Positions 1 to 43,500 of a stretch of 64,000 bases of DNA are shown one piece after another. The translations under genes were made by a program, and so were the position numbers. Position 1 is the stretch's first letter. Each line of letters opens with the position of its first letter. The DNA is taken from the NCBI RefSeq assembly GCF_964204645.1, contig NC_134028.1, positions 23,286,153-23,350,152 on the forward strand, written 5' to 3'. A model generated the notes under the pieces. The model searched no databases and was not told the DNA's origin. It was given only the letters and a program-made list of their open reading frames with translations. The DNA comes from Tubulanus polymorphus. Its lineage: Eukaryota > Nemertea > Palaeonemertea > Tubulaniformes > Tubulanidae.

Positions 1-3000
1 CGAATGAAGTTCTTTTCACTTTTCCTAATCGCTCTTTTCAGCTAACGGTCGAAGAGAATGCGAGATGCGCGCGAAACGCATGATCGAAAAAAAAATGGAA
101 AATCGTTCATTTCCTCAACGGACATTATAGGATGTTTAAGTAGCGCTATTAGCAGCAATGAGCGGTTTGTCCATCCATTTAGACAAGGGATCTTAACGAA
201 TATCGACTTTTCGAAACAATCCGCAATAGAACGACGTCCTTGAGTCCAAGATACCGTTGGCAACCTTGTGTACATATATGTGTTATGCAAAAACGACCTC
301 AACATCGATGGAAATCCCAAAGCGATTTCGGTTATGTCTCGTCCCGAATGGGCAACAGAATATAAGATGATATAACATAATACATAATGATGTAAACCGA
401 CTGATATCGACCGAGCAGTGACGTATCCTTCATTTTTCTACTGTTCAAACATCAGGAAAAAGGACATACGCCGGGCTTCTGCCTGCTGAAAAATCAGAGG
501 CATCCACATTTTAATGTATTCTAACAACAGGATTGGTACTACATACATATTACAGTTTTTGGATTATTTCTTCCAGTACTCAGGATCAAAAGATCTATGT
601 TTTTCATTATTGGCCCTGTGGGACCTGTGGCGACGTCACTGCTGAGCTACTGACCCAGTGGGCTAGTTCTAGTGCATTGCGTGCACGGCGTCCCCCGTGC
701 ATTTCTCTGTCACTTACTAATGGGCTCAATTCAGAAGAACTTTTGTTGTCTCGGCAAATCCTAGTACTAAACACCCAGTATTGATAATATTGTCAATAGC
801 TGAAAGCGGTAAGACATAAACTTGATTTATAAGTCCACCAGCTACATTTAATAGCTCAATTAATAAAAGTTTTAATGAGACGTCTCTCAATAGCTCAATA
901 CTGATCGCTTGTCGTTAAATATGAGATAGCAAATCTCATTTCAACAAACTGCAAGTGAAGAATGATGAAGTAGTGTAAGTTGAGTCTACGAGCAATCTGG
1001 CTAGTAGGTTGAGTGAAGCATAGCTCTCCCTCGCTCTCTCGCTCTTCGCACAATGGCTTTAGTTTCCGCTCTGAGGCGAATAATTTGTAACCTGTTGAAT
1101 AAAGGCTAAGACCATCAAGACAGCTACAATTTTCTCCTAATCATTGTCCCCGAAGTAAAAGTAAACCAACACGGAACCAGCCACCAGTGACTGCTTGCGA
1201 TAAATTAGATAAACTGCTTAGTTGATAAATCATCCTTCTGTTTCCCGCGGCAACGGGCAAAAACTGCGTCTTAATACGAACGCCGTGAGAGGAGGTTCCA
1301 TTGCAAACGCAATATTTGATTTAGAGAAATCGTCAGCGTGTCTTTATCTGTGATAAATCATTGTGTCGGTGAAGGTATAATCTGTACCGCTGATTAACAG
1401 GTAAAAATCACTATAATCTACAGCCCGTGAACGAGTGTTTTATTAAACATCTTTTTTCTCGATTTTCGCTTTACGCTCTCGTGTTCTGATAATCGGCTGC
1501 GGAAATTATTCATCGAATATTTCGCGCGTATACGGAAAATCGTCTGCATAAAGTTCAAGGTCACGTTCAGTCTGGAAAACTGAGATGTGTGCGGTTATGG
1601 TAATACTAGTACTCTCCGTCAGAAAAGTCGAGTTTTGCTGGCCTTGAAATTTACTCGTCGAGGATTTCCTGCTTTTACCGATGTCTGTTTGAAGTTTATC
1701 TGCTCGTGGTTCATAATAACATCGTTAGTAAATGAAGTCAGCCTCAATCTGCGCTATTCGAACTAATTTATCTGAAATTGAAACTCGGGCTTCCAGCGAA
1801 TGATTCAAGAACGGGAGCATTCCCAGTCAGGAAAAAGATTTCATTCTTAAAATCAAGCATTAGGAACTCTTTGAAGATTACTAGTGCTAGATGTTCCCAG
1901 ATGTCGTACATGTCATTATTTGTATCGCTCGATTGATTCACGTAAACTCTGAGAGACGAAATAAAGTAACATTTCTTGTAACGAAGTGACACTGGGGTAA
2001 TTCATTCATCAACTCTATCATAGTACGAGACAAGATGTTCAGCGGCATCGTCTACGACGTTTGCCATTTATTGCAGAGAAGAATTCAGTTTGTCGTAAAG
2101 AGGACAATACATCATGTTTCCGAACAACAATCATACGCTTTGCTTCTACCAACTGACATCTGTAATCATACGATTAGGTCACGGGACGAACCTTGCCGAA
2201 TAATCGATCGCATTATATGACAAATGGCAAACATCCAACAGTCCCAGTAACATTTCTTATACATGTATTATTGCCGTTTTTCAAGTACGACCAGTTTCGA
2301 AAGAGTTTGCTCGGGTCAAAATGAGTTGGTCGTTAGCCGAGTTGAATTAACTGATCGGAGATCTGCGAAATTGGCGAATCGTGTTAAATTCCTCACGGAA
2401 ATCACTGCGAAAAAAGTTGATGCTGACGAGGGTTGTTGTCGGCGGCAATCTGACGTTAACTCGGTTAGTCGACGGCTGAACCGACAGATCAAACCGGATT
2501 ATCTGCATAATCTCGGTAATCACCCAGATCATCACGGCTTCAACAAACACCGCAGTCAGCACAATACCAACATGTCCATCAAAATCATTTTGAACTCGTT
2601 CCAGTACAATACAACATATTCCCCTTCTTCAGAGCTGCTGTGTCCATAAGATATTCTCAAAGTTACAACTATAGTGCATTACAATCTCGGCACTTTTAAA
2701 GTGAAATAGCAGCATTTCTTCTTGAATCTAAAGACGAATTTCCGACGTTTTTCTTTATCAATGATCAAGCCATAGAATAGGAAAATGTATTTGCATTCAA
2801 ATCTAGAAATCCTTTTGAAAAAAAAGACAACCATAGATTTTGATTACGTTGTAACTCTGGGAATAGACTGCGATATAGCTTCTCTGCAGAAAATCATCTG
2901 ATGACATTGGGTCCAAAACCTACAAAAAGCTCTTTTCAACACTCTCAGGATTTCGCCTGAAAAGTAACTGCTAACCAGGGCCTTTCCTTGATTTTTCCAT

Positions 3001-6000
3001 TGGCAAGTTCTTTTCAGAATTTGCTCTAGACTTTTTTGCAGCTTTGTCTCCTGCACAGGATGACGATCTAACGTCATCAAACGGACAAAACTGAATGACG
3101 TTTAAATCATTCCACTCATCGAATAGTACGAAATAATGGTTGAATGTAACCGCATGTCATATGCAGCAAACCAAGACCCATATCAACCTTTACAGCATCG
3201 CCAAGGACATTTACAGTCGCATTATGAAAACCATCGGCAATTCGTGTTACTAGTCATGCGCGATACTAGTTTGATTACATCCATAACTGCCGTGGTCAAA
3301 TCGCTCACTTCTTTCAACTAGTATCAAAAGGTTGTAAGCGAGTCATGATGCCAAGTTCAGTTTCTCTGCGAATGTTTCAGAATTGAGACGAGCGAAAGTT
3401 AGCTCAATTCTGCATCAGAAAGAAGTCTTGATAGTTCTGAGCAGAATATTTGCTAATCATAATCAGGAGGTTTCTATCAAAATTCCTCCATTTTTGTCTA
3501 GGCACACTTTTTCTTTTTCTACCTACAGAAAAATGTGTCGAGAAGGAATGATTAGCAAACGCCGAGACAGCGACTAACAAAGCCAATATTTAGAATTTTT
3601 AAGAGCTCAACTAGCCGACAAAGTCACACAGTCGATGGAGTGGACATAAGATCAACGCATGAATAGTAAGCCAATGAACGAGTGCAGCACAATTAGCTTA
3701 ATTCTTCATATGAGTCAAGTACAGACACAGTTTGCCCCAGCGGTTGTCTATTTCATAATCAAATAATAACTGTCTGACCAACAGAATATCAAGAGCGTAA
3801 TGCTCCCAACACGAATGAGCCTTCGGGATGCGAGCAAATCAAATCAGTTACCAGCGAGGAAAACAATCCTAGACTGCTGCTAAAGGAAACTGAGTTAGTT
3901 AAACTCAAAATTTTGAGTCAGTTGCCAATTACGAGTCGAATTTCTAAGAATGTTCTACATCATTCCGTGTCCAGTCACAAGCAAATCATAGGGCCGTACG
4001 GTGAGAATAGAATCAGAGACCTCACGAGCCCGTTGACAATAATTTGTTGACCCCTGACTGTTTCGGCTTGTTCTGACCAGGGTAAATACCACTCGGTCTT
4101 AATACTCAATGTGACCTCGGTAACCCGGTATCTTATAACAGATAATAGATTAAATTGAAGGTAATTTCTTCAAACCTAGTATTTTTCAATCAGCGGTATT
4201 GACTTGGCAACTACAGGCTGCATACATTTTGCAAACATGAGCACATAATAAGACATATACACTGTAGCTGCCTTGACAAATTAATTTCACTTGACAACTT
4301 GCTAAACACGTGTGCAAAAATAGCACTGTCTACTAGTGATCACACGTCTAAAACATGATTGATTGATTTACAAAGACCGTCCTTAAACAAATGTATCTCA
4401 ATGAGACAATTCTGACAAGTAAAGATATATATCAAACGTTCAAATATCCATTCATCTTATGCACCTCTTGTCAATAGAATTGCAATGCCATTCAGTGACA
4501 CATGTATTCCAGACCGGCGCTGTTCTGGATGTGCTGATGTAACAGAATTCAAAAGCAAAGGAAAATTAAAGCGAACTGAATGAAAATGATGATGATCAAA
4601 ATGAAGTATAGTTTGTTCAATTAGGGGGGGGGGCAGGTATAAAACGCCAGATTACAAATAGAGAATAAATATGAATAATTGAAACATATATTTAAGTCCC
4701 TCTGGGTAAAAGTAAGTTATTTGGTAAACACAATATGGTTAAGTTTGATAAAAACTTATTTTAGTCGATGTTTAAACAATTCATATGAAACAAATGAATG
4801 TGTACCAACCGCTTTTTAACTACGAGAATGATCAAAAACCGAAACTTAAGGAAATTGAAAACGTAATTATTGAATTTGTAAAAATGACGAGTTCTAGTAT
4901 TTAGGTATACTGTATACACACGAAGTATTAATCGGTGGTATTTGTACAAATCGAACGGAACTGTAAACCACAGCGAAATGGTCAATGTAAGGAAATTAAC
5001 ACTGGTTGTTAACACGGCCAAAAGAGACATAAAATGCAGGCAATAAACGCTGCAATACGTCGATACCACGCAAGCTGCTGCTGTGCTCGTGATTTAAGAA
5101 ATATAAGATCCACCGCTAACAGGTTAAACTGTACTTAACTGTTATATCAATGGCTTTTATGAAATCATTCACACATTCAAATCGAATTGGTACTCATTCA
5201 TTTGCGTTCACTTTGGTTATTAACGCGTAAATGTTATCAACAGAGCTTTTACCATAATCATTATTAATATCTAGATTAGCAGTGGTGATGGTATTATTCA
5301 TTTACAGGACAAGACAAATATTGAGCGTCTTCTGTCATCGTCTGGTTATTACCATAATTATATATTGTCAGACAGATAAAGTGCAACAAGAAGCGAAGTG
5401 CGGTTTTTCCATAATTAATAGAACGACATGCAGATCATTATCGATAAACAGTCATAACGATGTTTTTTTTTTTCTGGATAGGAGTTTCTCGAGTGAAGTC
5501 AACTTGTTTCGGAGGATTCTGATAGAATGCGACGTGGCAGCCGATGACGTCGAAATGATGCGAATCAGTATAAGATCAAAGATTTCGAATCATAAATGGC
5601 TTACGACGTCGGGGAGCTCTATGCGAGATGGAAGCACGCAGATCTGCTCTAGTATAGCGTATGCGTCCTTTTTCTTTATATTAGCCATTTTATGATCGTA
5701 TTTTCTTTTCTGACATAAGCCGATGAACCCTGCGGCGATTGTACTGCGCAAACAACATTGACATGAGCATCGGAACCAACTAACAAAATATGGCAATTAA
5801 GCCGGGACTTGGTCGAATGACAGCCGTATTTCTAAAACGTCATAAAATGGATGTATTTTCGGAGACGTTTGTAGAATATGGGGATAGAAAAAAATTTCTT
5901 TATATGCTAGTCATTTTCACTTGAGAGCGATTCGAAAGAAATATACGGCAATAAAACAGCGACAAGGAAATTCCCTTAAACGCGATATTATGGAGCGCGT

Positions 6001-6424
6001 TGAGCTTGGCATCGAGATAACAGTGTTTCGACGACTATAAGTCAACGGTCATCAAATGTAAAACGCAGTTCAATTAGTGCTTAATGGCAGTAGAATTCTC
6101 GGACGGACAGTTTTAGTATTTGCATAAATAGATTCGAAGTCTCGAGTAATTTCAGATAAGATTTTTGGACGATTTTGATACTCAGAACGGATGCTATCAG
6201 AGAAAAAAAACTAACTCGACAAGTTGATTTCACTTAAGAAAAAAAAACTTCATTTCTTCATTATTTAAATCTTAGCATATTCGTGAAGATTGAAAAACGG
6301 ACGCCATTAAACAATGTACTTTACACGGTTCGCGTGTTTTAAATCACGTATAATGACAAACAAAAGGCGGTTGTGAAAAAAAAGCTTTCGGATAGGATAG
6401 AAAGAACTGTCGAATGTAACTTAC
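1..6424. other. Cav3 intron 2 region, no further exon recognised
   Basis: This AT-rich sequence lies downstream of Cav3 exon 2 on the minus strand. I looked for the next exon (S3-S4, arginine-rich S4) and saw none, so intron 2 probably runs past the left edge. A run of ten G lies at 4624-4633. Open frames on both strands around 2263-2649 have no recognisable motif and no convincing splice signals. I see nothing else to annotate. Confidence 0.5.
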
Positions 6425-36755
<30,331 letters not shown>

Positions 36756-37015
36756 TTTTTTTACGGGGACTAATAATACGCGACCGCTACTGAACAACGG
36801 TAGTTTTGATCGATTATCTCCCAACTCGTCTGAATTCGCCGCTGAATGCAATTCATAGTCGCGACCGGAAAATTTTTCTTTTACAGCGAAACTAAAATCC
36901 CAATTTCCATGATATAAATCCGTATCCTTAGCTGAGATGTAAAATTGCGTCCTTTGTTGTTTAGTTTCTTCGTTGTTCCATGATGAACATTGATATTTCA
37001 CTTTAAAATATCGTT
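36756..37015 (-). promoter_or_regulatory. Probable Cav3 5' UTR or leader region (open in frame, no ATG)
   Basis: For about 80 codons upstream of the chosen start the frame stays open without any ATG, until a TAA near 37015. I read this as 5' untranslated sequence. The tract between 37090 and 37200 just beyond it is AT-repeat rich. No TATA box or initiator could be assigned. Confidence 0.35.
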
Positions 37016-38286
37016 ACTTAAACGTATGTATATGCGTACGCGTGCGGCTTCAATAAACTTATTTGATATCGATATTGATAGATAGAGGTAAATGATAAAC
37101 TTATATAGATACTTTTTATGTATTTATATATATATATATATATTGTATGTATATAATTTCGTATATATAGAGAGATAATGATATATATGAAGATTTTATA
37201 AGAACGTCGAATAAAATGAGTCTAAATTCTACAAAAATGAAATAGGTTTAGCATGATTATATATTATTTGATGATAATTATGATTGACTAATTTATCCAA
37301 GGTCCTCTTGTCACAGTTGATAGTTAGTTAAGTCCTATGCGCAGTTACATAACATACCGCGCGAACTGATGTTGACTTTCAGTAAAATACATTTCGGCAA
37401 CATTTTTCCTTCAGGTTCGAGTGACGAATAACGAAAACGGTGTCTCTAAACATAAATACACAGCTAGTCCTTACCGGGATGCGCAGTATAAATCCATACA
37501 AACAGCTTCAAACACTCGCCCGGCTCAAAAAGCTATAAAGTTCCGAGGCAAGAGACCTGATGCACACACTATTCACACTCGCAGCAGCGCAACGCGTACT
37601 GTTCTGCAACAGCATTGAATTTCAGCGCACAAGCTGACATTTGTTCAACTGAATTAACTCAGGTGGCAGCACGTGGAATGAATGAACGAATGAATGAAAT
37701 ATATAATTCAAGAAACAGTTTCAACGGGAATCTTAGGCCTACCACCGATTTGGAGCAAAACAAATCAGCGAAGCTTTGGTCGAATAATCACAGGGCCCGC
37801 CGGATCGTAGAGAGTGACGTAGATCACTTTGAGACAAGGGGTAAATGAAGACCAACAACGCAGACCTAGTCATGTTGGGCGTCGCGGTTCTAATCGTTCG
37901 TAGAAAATGACTGATTATGATCGGGATTTTATGGTGCATTCTGTTCCAGTACTCTCTATGTATTGTGGTCAATCCATTCCCCCAGTCACGATCAGAAAAA
38001 AACCTTTAGTCAAGTGGTAAAATCCTAGGTCCGCAGTAACTGGGACTCAACCAACCAACCAATTGCCCGGCCAGGAATACAAAGGCCACCAAGCTCAATA
38101 ACACATTTAACTTATTCATAATGCATGTTTATCAAAATACAAAAAAGCACTACTCTCCATTGCAGCGGTTTTATTCTAATGTGAAATCTTCTAAATGAAG
38201 GGTTGCGGGCAGGGCTATGGTTGGTGAAGATGTATATAATATACAGACTCAGTACCCGGTATTCAACATCATTTGCAATCTAGATT

Positions 38287-38580
38287 CAGAGGCGGATCCA
38301 GGGGCATGTTGTGACCATGTCGACCAATAAAAAGGGCATATATTCTTTATTTAGGGCGGAAAGGCATATCAGCAAATTTTTTGAAATTTTACTATCATTT
38401 TAGAGCTTTCTGAGCATCTCTGAGAGGCATTTAGTCAAGAAACATAGGTTATATATTTAGGAAAAATATCTATTGTGTATCTCAGGTGGTTACAACGGCA
38501 AATTTTGATACAGAGAAAAAATGAAAAGGGCAGTTTAGAATTCCGACCGTGTCGGGCGACACGGTCTAAATCCGCCCCTG
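38287..38580. mobile_element. CAGGGGCGGATC-type MITE, intergenic
   Basis: Left end CAGAGGCGGATCCAG, right end (inverted) CAGGGGCGGATTTAG. It is 294 bp with the duplication AGATT on both sides (38282-38286, 38581-38585). Confidence 0.85.
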
Positions 38581-38743
38581 AGATTTGGGATTCTCCTCCT
38601 TCGTGCATAAATTAGCAATTAATTAGTTCAATTACTGTCTTTTCTGCAGATTTTTGTCCAGATACATCGTTGATTTGTGATATCACAAGGAATGATGACC
38701 CCCATCACTTAACTCGAATCCACGTTTTGCCGCTAAAAAACTT

Positions 38744-38895
38744 TCTCTGTACTTCGATTTCCGATTTCAAAATCAAACCCCCTGTTTCGCTCCCGGCAGG
38801 TGTGGTGGGTCTGTAAGGGACACTCAATCGAAAAATCAAACGAAATTTACCAACCAAATAAATGAATAACTAACGGGGACAATCCTTATTTTAGG
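38744..38895. repeat. SINE-like dispersed repeat, copy 2
   Basis: CTGTACTTCGATTTCCGATT, CCCCCTGTTTCGCTCCCGG and GTGGTGGGTCTG are colinear with 32097-32265. Confidence 0.5.
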
Positions 38896-40003
38896 ATCAA
38901 AAAACTTTCTACGTCCTTGAGAATGATGCGTCACACCTCACCCTTGCGACGCAGAAACTACTCACATGCCATCTATCGTTATTGGAGCGAACTAACAAAT
39001 TCCTCGCGATACCATCGGGTTCGAGCCCCAGTAGAGGGAAGAGTTAGAAAAAGACCAAAATGGAAACGGTGTCTACAACATATTTTACCCCATTTATTGA
39101 CTGCCGCTAAGCAGATAAATTACATAGATATAATTATTTGATTATTTACAAATCTATCAACAATTCAGAAATAAACGCTATCATCAGATGTCAACTTGTC
39201 AAAAGAGCAAGATCAGAACTACATGAATTTCAACTGTATTACTACATGTACTAGAATGGGTTCTCAAAAAAGTTCGTTTGGTGTTAGATTATGCTATGAA
39301 TCCAAATCATTTCAATTCTGTTTGAAGTCAGGTTTTTTCTCAAGATTTTAATAAAAGTTTTGATATGATTACACTACGGCTAAAAAACCTACCGCTATTG
39401 TGGATGGAATGATCGAAATTAATGGAATGTTTTAGGAAAATACTAACAAAATAAATACAGATTTATGACCAGAACCGAACGCGCACCAATCACAACTCAA
39501 TCGAAACTCATCAGACTTTTTAACAGAAATCGAAGCCGAAGATGTTGTATATGTTTATACAATGCTGAACAACATCGGAACATTGTGGTGTTTTGAACCA
39601 ATTTCAAAAGCTAAGCGACCTGCGACAATGAAAATACATGAAACAATATATTTTCTGATTGAGAATTTAAATTTGATATCGACATATTCAGGGATGGCTT
39701 CCACAAAATGTGAAATTTATCCAAATCATCGCCATTTCACAGGATTACGGATATCCCTCATCGGGATATCAGTGTACAGATTAACAATACTAAATACGAT
39801 GAACACCAATTAGAATTTATATAAGACACATAAAAATAACACCATATGTCAACAACCACCTAACATTTTAAACATTATTGGCTATACGCTATCACAAACT
39901 CCGCAAAACACGGGTCATATCCAGGCACATTCGATATTATTCGGGCCACCTATCCATCTATAACCCATTTCAACACCAGATTGTGATGAAAAAAAGTGCA
40001 GAC

Positions 40004-40009
40004 TTTATT
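40004..40009 (-). promoter_or_regulatory. Candidate polyadenylation signal of the CCSER-like gene
   Basis: AATAAA on the minus strand, about 410 nt after the stop codon. It is in the right place, but AT-rich sequence makes chance matches common. Confidence 0.4.
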
Positions 40010-40420
40010 TCAATTATCCACTATAGGTCATTCCATTTGACACTACACCACATGGTTAGTTGCTCAAACCGTTTGTCTAGTACCAATAATGAAATACTGA
40101 ACGTTTCAAAATCATTTTTAAAAGAGCAACGTCGCCAGTTCCAACAGAGTTAGACAGTCTACTGTATTACAGTATGGTTTCACTGTCAAACACGGTTAAC
40201 TTATCATCGAATATTTCATCGCATTACTTATAAGTCATCACTATTTTTCAGGCACCCACAACTAGTGTATATCCAGTTCCATTTCCTAAGTGTAAGTCGT
40301 CATTTTGATGTCCGAGGTCTGACGACTTTGAGACTGTATCGGTTTAAGTTGAAGTTGATCTCTGCTCAAAAGTGATACATGACTTGTATCGCGCGCTATA
40401 TGAATATATCAACGATTCAT

Positions 40421-40591
40421 TCAGATCTTGATTTGCGTATCGGTATTATTGTTCACCATACTCAGCTGATTATCTGTTAAACTGTTCAACGACGTCATAC
40501 TTCCGTGGCGGCTCGCCGAGCGTATATTATCCGATACGTGATTGAATGAATCCTCAACCTGAGTGAATTTCCGACGTACGTTCGCCGCATT
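40421..40591 (-). CDS. CCSER: CCSER-like last coding exon (exon 8)
   Basis: Acceptor TGATTTCAG; 56 codons and a TGA stop at 40423-40421. Together with exons 6 (44715-44654) and 7 (40989-40941) it forms a hydrophilic tail containing KDILDEVTRKCNE, KFTQVEDSFN and a Ser-rich end. All three frames of exon 6 are open, so its frame is fixed only by the phase of its neighbours, and that chain closes exactly. The tail is not recognised as a known domain. Confidence 0.7.
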   Translation of the reverse strand, partial: NAANVRRKFTQVEDSFNHVSDNIRSASRHGSMTSLNSLTDNQLSMVNNNTDTQIKI

Positions 40592-43500
40592 CTGAAATCA
40601 AACGCAAAATAATCGTTAATTCATTCGACGTAAAAGGAGTACCGGGATCAGGGGCGGATCTAGGGGGGATGTCGGGGTGTCCGGACCCTCCCCCTCAACT
40701 TTGAAGTGCACTCAAAAATGTCACCCACAAAATTTTTTTGACCAAGGTTTTCCACCTATAATATTTTTTCAACGCATGAAATGACCGAAAGCACCCCCTA
40801 AAATGGTGTAGAAGTATCCGGAGTACGTGGTGTTTCGTAAAAAGTGCCCCTTTTTCTCATTGGACACCCCCCCGGCATGGATAATCCTAGATCCACCCCT
40901 GGGGATACGTGTAAGTTTCTGCGTAGCCGGAGCTGCTGACCTCATTGCATTTTCGAGTAACTTCGTCCAGGATGTCTTTGACGCTGGTTCTGAATGAGAA
41001 GAAAAATACTTTTCAGTACAAAGAGATGCTCACAATACAAAGACTCATAAGAAGACAAAAATGTGCTCAAAACATTACTTAGGAGGCCAGTAGGATACCA
41101 GTGTTCTCCGTCACAAGTTTTAGAGGGGTGGCCAACCCTTTCATTTTACATCCACCCCTCTGAACATCAGCCACCCCTTATGCCGGAATCATAAAGGGGC
41201 TGCATTCGTTGTGAAGTGTGTGACATCATGGTTGTTCAACTAGCAAGGCTTTCGACCCCCCAAAAATACAGAAAATGAAAGCTAACTTTAGGTGTATCTT
41301 CACATAAGCTCAATACATGTATATTTCAAAGTAATTATCAGCATTGATTGAAAATCTTCTGCCCCTACCAGAGTGGATGTCAATATTCTATCAATGCTGA
41401 TAATTGCTTTGAAATATATTGAGCTAATATATACTAAGCTTAATTTTCTTTTTGGGGGGATCGAAAGCGTTGTTACTTCAGCAACCACAATGTCATTTTC
41501 CTAACAATGAACTACGTGATGAATGCAGCCCCTCTAAAATTCCAGCATATTGAGAACACTGCGGATATACATCTACGGTAGTTAGATAATTAGCTCAAGG
41601 AAACACTTTTTTACTTATTGTGGGATTTTTTGTTGTTACACGGACACAGGACGTGTTTCATCAAAGGTTATAGGACCTGATAGCTTATTTATTTTGATCA
41701 CTAATGGATTTTCTAATTTCATGAATCAATATTTTGAAAGTTGTTCACAAACGAAAGGAGTGCTGATCATCGATCATGTCTGACGTTCTGTTAACTACGG
41801 CTATAAATACTCCTGGAAACTACAGGATTACACACACTGGCAAATCAGGTTTTCCAATTTGAACGAAATGAGCATGAGAAATGAGACGCAAGCAAAATAG
41901 AACGGAATTTGTGTCGAAAATCTTTGTGGCTATAAGCTTTCTACAAAGAATGAACATTCAAAACAGCAAAATAAAAATTTGATTCTCTTGAAGCTAAACT
42001 AGCGGATAATTCAGACGAACATTTGAACAACATGCATAAGGCATCAAAACAAAGAGCACTCAGAATGAGTTTCAGTTTATATGAGAAGAAAATTTAAAAT
42101 AATTGCAAATATTTGACGATAAAAGGAGCACACTGGATTATACATGCACAAATGACGAATTACCTTCCTGTTTTGAGGGGTGATATAGAAGATAGAAAGG
42201 AGAAAATCATCGATTATACACTAATAATCAGTGAAATCAAATACCAGCGGTGGAAACAAGACATTGACGAAATAACACACCTGATTGAAAAAACCACCAT
42301 TTCACATCGATTAATCTACAGTCAAATATTTAGTCCTTAAACAACTTTATTGTCTCTCAGGTCTGGGTCATTTGAGACGCAATATATGGAAAACAAGTAA
42401 ATCACTGTAATAGACTGGTTACCTAATCCTAGGGTTCTGATTGGTCTAGCGGTGGTCACCTGATGATTGTAATCAAACTGGGCTGACATGGCTAAGTGTT
42501 CAGATTGGTTCCGATGTTTTGATGTTAGACAGATATCAATAAATTAGCATTTTAATTTGATTGATTGAATTGGTCTACGGCTGGTTGCCTGGGGTGCACT
42601 CTTTTATGACCTTCGAAGTCTCCACCCGAAATCACCGGTTGGCTCCACGCAAAATGCAAATCACAAAACCTCGACAGAAAGGAGGTTTCGGGCTCACAAA
42701 AGGTCACGTGACCAATGAATGAGTACGATTGGAGGCAAACGGATTCTCCAATCTGATAAAAGAGTTCGCCCCACAATTGTGGAACTGACTCCACAAAATG
42801 ATGTGAACAAACGGGCCACAGGCTAGATAAAACCGATTGTTCTGATTGGTCTAGAGGTGGTCACGTGGTGTAAACATACAGGCAGTAAATCTCAATATAA
42901 CTTGAATTTTGACAGAATGATTACTCTGGTCAATGGTATAATCTACGTGCACGTATTACACATTCTTGGCTACCAACCTTGGCTCCCAAAACCAACTTAA
43001 GAAACTAAAACAATGCTAACAGTTACTGTAATAGTTTACTTGTAAAATATAGCAAACTTTGAACTTCATATTATCAAGTACCCGCTAAATACCTCTTAAA
43101 TGTCCCAGAACAGAATATTTTACCCGCAACCATTCAAATTGATCTCGAAGGGATGGAAACTAGATATACCAGGTATGTGTGTCGAGAGGAAAACAGGATT
43201 AGAAATTGTTTAATGTGTACCTTGTTAACTTTCATCCATTACAAAATCACTAGATATCGCACACGAAATAAAGAAAAACATAACACAGATAGAAATATCG
43301 AATAGAATCATTTTTCACAAAATATTTCCATCTTTTCACCGATCGTGTTAGCATTTTATATATAAGTAGGGGAAAAAAACACAAAAATCACACATGCAAG
43401 CTAAAAAAAATCTCTTCTGATGTTACGAATTTTCAAATTCTAAGACGATTTTCATTTTTTGTTTTGAACGACTATAATATACATTAAATCTAGTTTCTAA

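Larger units (their letters stand above)
36756..40420. other. Intergenic region between the Cav3 start and the CCSER-like 3' end
   Basis: This is about 3.6 kb between two genes transcribed in the same direction (minus). It contains short AT-dinucleotide tracts (about 37120-37200), a degenerate tRNA-like segment near 37995, one MITE with target duplication (38287-38580), a SINE-like copy (38744-38895) and an isolated B-box-like motif near 39022. The CCSER-like 3' UTR and polyadenylation signal occupy its right end. No other coding exon was seen. Confidence 0.6.

Noticed and set aside
37990-38045. tRNA-like AGTCAAGTGGTAAAATCC segment
   Set aside because: The A-box resemblance is not followed by a proper T arm; too weak to call.
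39000-39060. B-box-like GGGTTCGAGCCCC on the plus strand
   Set aside because: No A box or tRNA fold upstream; may be part of a SINE-like repeat but is not a tRNA gene.
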